From Armatimonadota bacterium (GTDB taxonomy: Bacteria > Sysuimicrobiota > Sysuimicrobiia > Sysuimicrobiales > Humicultoraceae): a DNA stretch of 6,848 nucleotides. Position numbers and translations under genes: made by a program. The stretch is from assembly GCA_016198805.1 (NCBI GenBank), contig JACQHU010000080.1, positions 1-6,848 on the forward strand. The letters run 5' to 3'. Positions 1-5,346 of the stretch are shown piece after piece. The stretch's first letter is position 1, and each line of letters begins with the position of its first letter. The notes beneath the pieces are model-generated. The model was not told the origin of the DNA. It saw nothing but the letters and a program-made list of their open reading frames with translations, and did no database searches.

Positions 1-1
1 A

Positions 2-1102
2 TACGGCGACGAGGACAGCCACACGCTGGGGAATACCGCACGCGCCGTCGGCGGGCTCTATCTGCCGACCCTGGAGCGGCTCGGGCTGGGCGTCCTCGAT
101 GCGATCGCCGGAGTGCGTCCGATGGCGACGCACGAGGCCGCGGCGGGGGTCATGCTCGAGCGGTCCGCGGGGAAGGATTCGACCACCGGCCACTGGGAAC
201 TGGCGGGGCTGGTCGTCCGACGGCCGTTTCCCACCTATCCGCATGGCTTCCCCGCTGACGTCATCGGGGCATTCGAGTCTGCTATCGGCCGGCCGGTGCT
301 GGGCAACGTGCCCGCGTCGGGCACCGAGATCATCAAACACCTGGGGGAGGAGCACCTGCGGACCGGCGCGCCGATCGTCTACACGTCGGCCGACAGCGTC
401 TTTCAGATCGCCGCGCATGAGCAGGTCGTGCCCCCGGAGCAGCTCTACGAGTGGTGCCGGACCGCGCGCGGCCTGCTTGCGGGCGAGCACGCGGTGAGCC
501 GGGTGATCGCGCGGCCGTTCGTTGGTTCCTCCGGCGCGTTCGTGCGGACCGACCGCCGCCGCGACTTCTCGCTGCCGCCCATTGGGCCGACTGTCCTCGA
601 CGCGCTGCAGGAGGCCGGCATTCCGGTGATCGGGGTCGGCAAGATCGAGGATCTGTTCGCCGGCCGGGGGCTGACGCGCGCGGTGCACACCCACGACGAC
701 ATGGACGGCCTGACGCAGACGGTCGAAGCGGCGCGCGGCTTGTCCCTCGGCCTGGTCTTCACGAACCTGGTGGAACTCGACACGGTCTACGGCCACCGGA
801 ACGACGCGGCGGGGTACGCCAGGCATCTGGAAGCCATCGACGCGCGCCTCCACGAACTCCTCGAAATCGCCGCGCCCGGCGACCTGGTGATCATCACCGC
901 TGACCACGGCAACGATCCCACCACGCCCAGCACCGATCACTCCCGTGAGCGGGTACCGGTGCTCGTCTGGCGCCCGCATCTGGCGCCGGGAAAGCGCCTG
1001 GGTGTCCGCGAGTCGTTCGCCGACGTCGGGGCGACCGTGGCCGAGGCGTTTGGCGTTCCCTGGCTGGGGCCCGGGAGGAGCTTCTGGGAGGTCCTGGCAT
1101 GA
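2..1102 (+). CDS. deoB: Phosphopentomutase DeoB, 5'-truncated by window edge
   Basis: Interconverts (deoxy)ribose-1-phosphate and (deoxy)ribose-5-phosphate in the cytoplasm, linking nucleoside phosphorolysis to central carbon metabolism. The frame is open from base 2 and 366 residues are visible. Compared with the roughly 394-residue Bacillus enzyme (recalled from memory), about 25 N-terminal residues are missing, including the first metal-binding Asp. The visible start, YGDEDSHTLGNTARAVGG, matches the family near its N-terminus, so the in-frame GTG at 113 is internal. Alkaline phosphatase superfamily metal ligands are visible: Asp at 779-781 and His at 794-796 (LDTVYGHR), Asp-His at 902-907 (TADHGND) and His at 938-940 (TDHSRE). 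The phosphoacceptor motif reads GKDSTTGHWE, with Ser (179-181) where Bacillus has Thr. The stop overlaps the next start (ATGA), indicating translational coupling to the purine nucleoside phosphorylase. Identification is secure; any promoter lies outside the window. Confidence 0.96.
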   Translation, partial: YGDEDSHTLGNTARAVGGLYLPTLERLGLGVLDAIAGVRPMATHEAAAGVMLERSAGKDSTTGHWELAGLVVRRPFPTYPHGFPADVIGAFESAIGRPVLGNVPASGTEIIKHLGEEHLRTGAPIVYTSADSVFQIAAHEQVVPPEQLYEWCRTARGLLAGEHAVSRVIARPFVGSSGAFVRTDRRRDFSLPPIGPTVLDALQEAGIPVIGVGKIEDLFAGRGLTRAVHTHDDMDGLTQTVEAARGLSLGLVFTNLVELDTVYGHRNDAAGYARHLEAIDARLHELLEIAAPGDLVIITADHGNDPTTPSTDHSRERVPVLVWRPHLAPGKRLGVRESFADVGATVAEAFGVPWLGPGRSFWEVLA

Positions 1103-1923
1103 CCTGGGCGGCCCGCGCGCGCGAAGCCGCGGAGTTCATCCGCCGGAGAGCAGATCGCCGGCCGGGGGCGGCGATCATCCTGGGCTCCGGCCTGGGCGCC
1201 CTGGCGGAGCTTGTCCAGGCCGACGCGGTCATCCCGTACCAGGACATCCCGCATTTCCCCCAGCCGAGGGTTGAAGGCCACGCCGGCCGACTCGTGATCG
1301 GGTGCCTGGACGGCCATCCGGTGGCCGTCATGCAGGGGCGGGCCCACTATTATGAAGGCTACGCATTGGCCGAGGTCGTCTTCCCGGTGCTGGTGCTGCA
1401 TGCGCTGGGCGCGCCGGTCCTGATCGTGACAAACGCGGCCGGCGGGTTGAACCGCGACTTCCTCGCCGGCGACCTGATGCTGATCACCGACCACATCAAC
1501 TTCATGGGCACCAACCCGCTGATCGGCCCCAACGAAGAGGAACTCGGCCCGCGGTTCCCAGACATGACGCAGGCCTACGACCCCGAGTTGATCCGGATCA
1601 GTGAAGTGGCGGCGGTCGGCGCCAGGGTCCCGGTGCGGAAAGGTGTCTATATCGGCGTGTCCGGGCCGTCGTACGAGACGCCGGCGGAACTGCGCATGAT
1701 GGGACGTTGGGGCGCCGACGCGGTGGGGATGTCGACGGTCCACGAAGTCATCGCCGCCCGGCACTGCGGCATGCGCGTGTTGGGGATCAGCGCCATCACC
1801 GACATGGCGACCGGGGAAGCGCAGGCGCCGATCAGCCACGAGGAGGTCGTGGCGACAGCAAAGCGGATCGAGCCGGAGTTCGTGCGGCTGGTCCGGTCCA
1901 TCGTCGCCTGCCTGCCGCACTAG
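1099..1923 (+). CDS. punA: Purine nucleoside phosphorylase, trimeric PNP/MTAP family
   Basis: Cleaves purine (deoxy)nucleosides with phosphate to free base and (deoxy)ribose-1-phosphate, which DeoB encoded just upstream then uses. The 274 residues match the usual length of the trimeric PNP/MTAP family. Visible motifs are GSGLG (29-33, phosphate loop), EGHAGR (59-64), QGRAHYYEGY (79-88, phosphate-binding His83), TNAAGGLN (111-118), GPSYETPAE (189-197; Glu193 corresponds to human Glu201) and GMSTVHEV (210-217; Met211 and Ser212 contact the nucleoside). With a constant offset of 8 from human PNP, Asp235 (ITDMATG, codon 1801-1803) falls at human Asn243. Asn there is typical of 6-oxopurine-specific enzymes and Asp of the MTAP branch, so adenosine use is possible. 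The ATG overlaps the deoB stop and follows a GGGAGG Shine-Dalgarno at 1086-1091 with 7-nt spacing. The family call is firm; base specificity is inferred. Confidence 0.93.
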   Translation: MTWAARAREAAEFIRRRADRRPGAAIILGSGLGALAELVQADAVIPYQDIPHFPQPRVEGHAGRLVIGCLDGHPVAVMQGRAHYYEGYALAEVVFPVLVLHALGAPVLIVTNAAGGLNRDFLAGDLMLITDHINFMGTNPLIGPNEEELGPRFPDMTQAYDPELIRISEVAAVGARVPVRKGVYIGVSGPSYETPAELRMMGRWGADAVGMSTVHEVIAARHCGMRVLGISAITDMATGEAQAPISHEEVVATAKRIEPEFVRLVRSIVACLPH

Positions 1924-1941
1924 CGCGGTGCTGCGACGGCG

Positions 1942-3246
1942 ATGCGTCCCTATGACCTGATCCTCAAGAAGCGCAACGGCGGTGCCCTCGCCGCAGATGA
2001 GATCGAAGCGCTGATGCGTGGCTTCACGGACGGCGCCGTGCCCGACTACCAGATGGCGGCATTCCTGATGGCCGTCTACTTCCGCGGGATGACGCCGGAG
2101 GAGACCGCGGCGCTCACGATGGCCATGGTCCGGTCCGGCGCCACCCTCGATCTGGGACCGCTGGCGGCCCGGACCGTGGACAAGCACAGCAGCGGCGGGG
2201 TCGGCGACAAGACTTCACTGGTGCTGGTGCCGCTGGTCGCCGCCTCCGGCGTGCCGGTGCCCAAGCTGTCCGGCCGGGGGCTCGGGCACACCGGCGGCAC
2301 GCTGGACAAGCTGGAATCGATCCCGGGATTCCGGACCGCGCTCAGCGAAGCGGAGTTCATCGGGCAGGTCGAGCGGGTTGGGTGCGCGATCGCCGGGCAG
2401 AGTGCGAAGCTCGTGCCCGCCGACGCCAGACTCTACGCGCTGCGTGATGTCACCGCCACGGTCGACAGTGTGCCGCTGATCGCGGCCAGCATCATGTCCA
2501 AGAAGATCGCGGCTGGCGCCGCGTCCATCGTGCTGGACGTCAAGTGCGGCCGAGGGGCCTTCATGAAGACCGAGGAGGAAGCCCGCGTCCTGGCCCGGGC
2601 GATGGTCGACATCGGCCGCAGCGTGGGCCGGCGGACGGTGGCGGTTATCAGCGGCATGGACCATCCCCTGGGCCGCGCCGTCGGCAACGCCCGCGAAGTG
2701 CAGGAGGCGATCGACACGCTGTCTGGCCGTGGCCCGGCCGACCTGGAGTCGCTGTGTCTCGCGCTGGGCGGCTGGATGCTGACGCTTGGCGGGAAGGCGG
2801 CGTCGCCTGAGGCCGGCGCCGAGATGCTGCGCGAGCGGCTGCGCAGCGGCGCCGCGCTGGCCAAGTTCGCGGAGATGGTCGCGGCGCAGGGCGGGGATGC
2901 GGAGGTTGCCCGCGACCCGGGCCGGCTGCCTCAGGCGCCGGTGCAGGTGCCGGTGCCGTCGCCCGCCTCGGGCGTCGTCGTCGGGATCGACGGGCACGCC
3001 GTCGGGCTGGCGGTCATGCGGCTCGGTGCCGGCCGGGCGCGCAAGGAAGATGCGGTGGATCCAGCCGTGGGGGTGGTCCTGGAGCGCACCGTCGGCGCGC
3101 GGGTTCAGGCCAGCGATGCGCTGGCCGTGGTGCACGCGCGCAGCGCCGAAGCAGCCGAGCAGGCGGCGGCCGAGGTGGTGGCAGCGTACACCGTGGGGGA
3201 TACCGCGCCGCCGGAGGAGCCGTTGATTCGCGGGATTGTCACGTAA
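1942..3246 (+). CDS. pdp: Pyrimidine-nucleoside phosphorylase (PyNP)
   Basis: Phosphorolyses uridine and thymidine-type nucleosides to the base plus (deoxy)ribose-1-phosphate, complementing the purine enzyme upstream. The 434 residues match the Bacillus/Geobacillus PyNP length, and the start MRPYDLILKKRNGG aligns with the family N-terminus, fixing the ATG. Visible features are an alpha domain with KHSSGGVGDKTSLV (81-94, phosphate loop with His82), SGRGLGHTGGTLDKLES (110-126), YALRDVTATVDS (165-176, Arg168) and AASIMSKK (181-188, Ser183 and Lys187). These equal the pyrimidine-contacting Arg171, Ser186 and Lys190 of E. coli thymidine phosphorylase with an offset of 3. The C-terminal swinging domain (about 335-434) is complete, with LGAGRARKEDAVD. 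YALRD and AISGM-type sequence favour PyNP over thymidine-specific DeoA. A small oddity is CGRGAF (202-207), where relatives have Ala or Ser instead of Arg. It lies 18 bp after the previous stop with no strong Shine-Dalgarno, so it is probably co-transcribed and coupled. Confidence 0.95.
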   Translation: MRPYDLILKKRNGGALAADEIEALMRGFTDGAVPDYQMAAFLMAVYFRGMTPEETAALTMAMVRSGATLDLGPLAARTVDKHSSGGVGDKTSLVLVPLVAASGVPVPKLSGRGLGHTGGTLDKLESIPGFRTALSEAEFIGQVERVGCAIAGQSAKLVPADARLYALRDVTATVDSVPLIAASIMSKKIAAGAASIVLDVKCGRGAFMKTEEEARVLARAMVDIGRSVGRRTVAVISGMDHPLGRAVGNAREVQEAIDTLSGRGPADLESLCLALGGWMLTLGGKAASPEAGAEMLRERLRSGAALAKFAEMVAAQGGDAEVARDPGRLPQAPVQVPVPSPASGVVVGIDGHAVGLAVMRLGAGRARKEDAVDPAVGVVLERTVGARVQASDALAVVHARSAEAAEQAAAEVVAAYTVGDTAPPEEPLIRGIVT

Positions 3247-3269
3247 GGGCGGTATCGACGCACGCCAAC

Positions 3270-3277
3270 GGAGGGAG
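3270..3277 (+). promoter_or_regulatory. Strong Shine-Dalgarno for hbd
   Basis: GGAGGGAG lies 6 nt before the ATG at 3284. It decides the start: the frame is also open from an upstream in-frame codon at 3236, but that would overlap the pdp end, lacks a ribosome site and adds residues absent from the family. Starting at 3284 places the Rossmann glycine motif near the N-terminus, as expected. Confidence 0.85.
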
Positions 3278-3283
3278 CAAGAG

Positions 3284-4132
3284 ATGATCCGTCTAGTAGG
3301 TGTGGTGGGGTGCGGTCTGATGGGCGCAGGCATTGTGGAGATCGTCGCCCGGTCCGGCTACGAGATCGTCGCGCACGAACTGAACGCCGACCTGCTGCAG
3401 CGCGGCCTGAAGCGCGTCGAGGGGTCGATGCAGCGGGCCGTCGAGCGCAAGAAACTCGATGACGCCGCGCGGCAGGCGGCGCGGTCGCGGATCCGCGGGA
3501 CGACCACGCTGGCGGACCTGGCCGGGGTGGACCTGGCCATCGAGGCCGTCATCGAGAAGATGGACGAGAAGAAGGCCGTCTTCCGGGAACTCGACCGGCT
3601 CGTGGCTCCGGGGGTGATTCTCGCCAGCAACACGTCATCGCTGTCGATCACCGAGATCGCCGCCGCCACGGGCCGGCCCGACCGGGTGGTCGGCATGCAC
3701 TTCTTCAATCCTGTGCCGGTGATGCCGCTGGTGGAGATCGTCCGAGGGCTAACCACCTCGGAGGAGACCGTCCAGGCGGCGCAGGCCTTTGCCGAGTCGC
3801 TCGGCAAGAAGATTGTAATCTGCAAGGACTCTCCGGGGTTCATTGTGAACCGGCTGCTGGTGCCCTATCTGCTCGATGCCGTCCGTGCGCTCGAACTGGG
3901 TGTGGCCACCAAGGAGGACATCGACACGGCCATCACGCTGGGACTCAGCCACCCGATGGGTCCACTGACCCTGCTGGATTTCGTAGGCCTTGACACGACC
4001 TACTACATCGCGGAGGCGATGTACAGCGAGTTCAAGGACCCACGCTGGGCCCCGCCGCCGCTATTGAAGCAGATGGTGATGGCGGGGTGGTGGGGGCGGA
4101 AGAGCGGGCGGGGATTCTACGAGTACACGTAG
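3284..4132 (+). CDS. hbd: 3-hydroxybutyryl-CoA dehydrogenase
   Basis: NAD(P)-dependent cytoplasmic enzyme interconverting acetoacetyl-CoA and 3-hydroxybutyryl-CoA, used in butanoate/PHB metabolism or beta-oxidation. The 282 residues equal the usual length of the stand-alone clostridial type. The N-terminal Rossmann fold carries VVGCGLMGAGI (7-17, GxGxxG). ASNTSSLSITEIA follows, then the catalytic region MHFFNPVPVMPLVEI with His139 and Glu151 as the conserved His-Glu pair. DSPGFIVNRLLVPYL marks the junction to the C-terminal dimerisation domain, which holds LGLSHPMGPLTLLDFVGLD and ends with the typical KSGRGFYEYT. It follows pdp by 37 bp with no promoter that I can see in the gap, so read-through from the nucleoside operon is likely. 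A link to nucleoside breakdown is not established; acetaldehyde or acetyl-CoA from deoxyribose could feed it only through genes not seen here. The C10 unit HbdA/PaaH name is equally usable. Confidence 0.94.
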   Translation: MIRLVGVVGCGLMGAGIVEIVARSGYEIVAHELNADLLQRGLKRVEGSMQRAVERKKLDDAARQAARSRIRGTTTLADLAGVDLAIEAVIEKMDEKKAVFRELDRLVAPGVILASNTSSLSITEIAAATGRPDRVVGMHFFNPVPVMPLVEIVRGLTTSEETVQAAQAFAESLGKKIVICKDSPGFIVNRLLVPYLLDAVRALELGVATKEDIDTAITLGLSHPMGPLTLLDFVGLDTTYYIAEAMYSEFKDPRWAPPPLLKQMVMAGWWGRKSGRGFYEYT

Positions 4133-4354
4133 GGCTCGAAGGTAGATCTTGCAGGCAGCCAGCGTGAGGCCGGCGGCCAGGCCGAGCGGATGCCCGATGC
4201 GAATCCGAACGGAGGCCCGGGTCTCGACGTCCCTGCGAGGGTCGCCCATGCACCGCCGGGTTGGGAGAGAACCGACCAGGCTCCCGCGAAGACGGCGAAT
4301 GCTCGGCGTAGTAGATTGCTCCAGGACGTCATTGGCCGCCTCCGGTCACTTCCC
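4133..4354 (+). other. Intergenic stretch without convincing gene
   Basis: About 220 bp between hbd and the toxin-antitoxin promoter. Several short frames are open on both strands, but none has a ribosome site, recognisable motif or family resemblance. I see no strong intrinsic terminator. The best inverted repeat at the hbd end is CTACG/CGTAG (4117-4132), a 5-bp stem with a 6-nt loop, inside the coding sequence and without a T run. The boundary between the metabolic operon and the accessory region falls here. Confidence 0.5.
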
Positions 4355-4382
4355 TTGACACCGCAGGCGAGGTAGCTACAAT
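4355..4382 (+). promoter_or_regulatory. Near-consensus sigma-70 promoter of the toxin-antitoxin operon
   Basis: A perfect -35 box TTGACA (4355-4360) is followed after 16 bp by TACAAT (4377-4382), one base off the TATAAT consensus. Transcription should begin near 4389-4390, about 15 nt before the antitoxin ATG at 4405. This rules out the in-frame ATG at 4381, which lies inside the -10 box. Confidence 0.85.
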
Positions 4383-4388
4383 GGCTAC
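4372..4388. promoter_or_regulatory. Candidate antitoxin operator overlapping the -10 box
   Basis: GTAGC (4372-4376) and GCTAC (4384-4388) form an inverted repeat around a 7-nt spacer centred on the -10 box. GTAGCTAC at 4372-4379 is itself palindromic, and GCTAC occurs twice in direct orientation (4375-4379 and 4384-4388). Phd/YefM-type antitoxins commonly repress their own promoter at short palindromes placed like this. The sites are short, so this is a suggestion from position and symmetry. Confidence 0.45.
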
Positions 4389-4389
4389 T

Positions 4390-4396
4390 AGAGGGG
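4390..4396 (+). promoter_or_regulatory. Shine-Dalgarno of the antitoxin gene
   Basis: AGAGGGG lies 8 nt before the ATG at 4405 and just after the predicted transcription start. It supports 4405 as the true start of the antitoxin. Confidence 0.7.
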
Positions 4397-4404
4397 ATGG
4401 TGCT

Positions 4405-4683
4405 ATGGCGAGTGTTGGGGTCAAGGAGCTCAAGAACCGCCTGACCTATTACCTTCGCCGGACCAAGCAGGGTGAAGAGGTCGTCGTCACTGAGCGGGGC
4501 AAGCCTGTCGCGCTCATCCAGCCGATCCGGTCGGCGGCCCCGGTGGCGAGCCTGGAGGCACGGCTTGCAAAGCTGGCCGCCCAGGGACTGCTGATTCTCC
4601 CGACGCACAAGCCCTTGCGCATGCGCTTGGTGAAGCCCTCTGGAGCACCCGTCTCAAAGATCATCCTGGAAGACCGCCGGTGA
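4405..4683 (+). CDS. Phd/YefM-family antitoxin of a type II toxin-antitoxin pair
   Basis: A 92-residue DNA-binding antitoxin expected to neutralise the PIN toxin encoded immediately downstream and to repress the operon with it. The N-terminus MASVGVKELKNRLTYYLRR followed by EEVVVTERGKPVALIQP (about 25-41) is the standard Phd/YefM fold pattern: V(K/R)ELKNRL helix, then a beta strand ending in GKPVA. The C-terminal half (about 50-92) is basic and low in complexity, as expected for the toxin-wrapping tail. The start at 4405 is chosen over the in-frame ATG at 4381 because that codon lies inside the -10 promoter box and a Shine-Dalgarno precedes 4405. The stop overlaps the toxin start (GTGA), a standard arrangement that keeps antitoxin synthesis ahead of toxin. 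I cannot assign a named subfamily; Phd/YefM antitoxins are known partners of VapC toxins. Confidence 0.88.
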   Translation: MASVGVKELKNRLTYYLRRTKQGEEVVVTERGKPVALIQPIRSAAPVASLEARLAKLAAQGLLILPTHKPLRMRLVKPSGAPVSKIILEDRR

Positions 4684-5129
4684 ACTATCTGGACACCAGC
4701 GCCCTCATCAAGCGTTTCGTCGCGGAGAGGGGGTCGCCGCTGGTCAGCGCCATCGTGACGCGAGGGGGGCCAATCGCGACGGCGAAAATCGCCTATGCCG
4801 AGGTCTACGCGGGCCTGACACGGAAGCGCAGGGATGGCGGTCTCTCCGAGGGCCGGTATCTCACAGTGTGTAGGCAGTTCGAGCGCGATTGGAAGGCCTA
4901 CGTTCGAGTAGATTTGTGGGATGAGATCCTCTTGCTGGCCCGCGACCTTATACGCCGGCACCCACTCCGGGGGTTCGATGCCATCCATCTGGCCTCCGCT
5001 CTGAGCCTGAGGAGCGCGCTCGGCGAAGACATCACTTTCGCCGCGGCCGACGAGCGATTGGTGCGAGCAGCAGAAGCCGAGGGCCTTGGGGTGCTCAACG
5101 TTGAGAGGGCGACCGGTCTGTCCTCGTAA
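4680..5129 (+). CDS. vapC: PIN-domain ribonuclease toxin, VapC-like
   Basis: A 149-residue PIN-domain protein, probably a Mg-dependent endoribonuclease that inhibits translation by cutting tRNA or rRNA when released from its antitoxin. The four acidic PIN residues are present in order: Asp5 (YLDTSALIKRF), Glu41 (AYAEVYAGL), Asp100 (GFDAIHLASAL) and Asp124 (FAAADERLVRAAE). The active site therefore appears intact and the length is normal for VapC. The GTG start overlaps the antitoxin stop (GTGA) and has GGAAG at 4668-4672 upstream with 7-nt spacing. Starting here places the first catalytic Asp at residue 5, as the family requires. Its RNA target cannot be read from sequence. The ending EGLGVLNVER is the usual last strand of the fold. 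Confidence 0.92.
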   Translation: MNYLDTSALIKRFVAERGSPLVSAIVTRGGPIATAKIAYAEVYAGLTRKRRDGGLSEGRYLTVCRQFERDWKAYVRVDLWDEILLLARDLIRRHPLRGFDAIHLASALSLRSALGEDITFAAADERLVRAAEAEGLGVLNVERATGLSS

Positions 5130-5137
5130 TCAGACCG
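5114..5137 (+). terminator. Hairpin over the toxin stop, possible weak terminator
   Basis: CGGTCTG (5114-5120) and CAGACCG (5131-5137) form a perfect 7-bp stem with a 10-nt loop that contains the toxin stop codon. No T run follows (TTGG), so it is not a classic intrinsic terminator. It may stabilise the mRNA end or assist termination. Confidence 0.3.
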
Positions 5138-5205
5138 TTGGACCCGAGGTCGTAACCGCGTTGTGAGACGGATTTCAGCCTTCATCTCAGGCCACCGGTT
5201 CGGGT

Positions 5206-5346
5206 GAGCAGATCGCTGAGGAACTCGACACGGCCCGACGCGTGCAGCTTCTGGGGCGTCAACAGGAGATCTGGGTGGAGGACCTTCCGGCGATCCCCCT
5301 CTGGTTCACCCTGTCGCTGCCGACGACTAAGTACTGCGATTCATAA
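5206..5346 (+). pseudogene. C-terminal remnant of a family 5 ABC transporter substrate-binding protein
   Basis: The + strand frame ending in TAA at 5344-5346 encodes about 46 residues with the end pattern of SBP_bac_5 proteins (peptide/nickel/oligopeptide binding proteins). After EQIAEELDTARRVQLLGRQ comes QEIWVEDLPAIPLWFT and a short tail to the stop. The family hallmark is a helix with DxARR..L..R.QEIW.EDLP followed by the strand IPLW. The frame is closed by TGA at 5164-5166, only about 13 codons upstream of the recognisable part, so more than 450 residues expected for the family are missing. No start or ribosome site is present. I infer a decayed or truncated gene left by a deletion or rearrangement between it and the toxin gene. 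The intact toxin directly upstream suggests that the toxin-antitoxin locus marks one breakpoint. Confidence 0.72.

Noticed and set aside
937..2187. Long minus-strand open frame of 416 codons
   Set aside because: It lies opposite deoB, punA and pdp, which are unmistakable by motif and length. Its composition (Arg/His/Asp/Pro-rich) is typical of the antisense of GC-rich genes.
3236..3283. Upstream in-frame start for hbd
   Set aside because: It would overlap the end of pdp and add residues not seen in the family, and the strong Shine-Dalgarno points to 3284.
2215..3333. Long minus-strand open frame of 372 codons opposite pdp
   Set aside because: Antisense shadow of a well-conserved gene, with repetitive Arg/Pro/His composition and no domain.
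4117..4132. CTACG/CGTAG hairpin at the hbd stop as terminator
   Set aside because: The stem is only 5 bp, inside codons for a conserved C-terminus, with no T run.
4061..4249. Minus-strand frame of 62 codons (VETRASVRIRIGHPLGLAAG) convergent with hbd
   Set aside because: G/C-ending codons look acceptable in the intergenic part, but there is no ribosome site or recognisable family, and the second half is only the antisense of the hbd end (poly-Pro, His).
4381..4404. Upstream in-frame ATG for the antitoxin
   Set aside because: The codon lies within the -10 promoter box, so it cannot be in the transcript. ATG 4405 has the Shine-Dalgarno and the family N-terminus.
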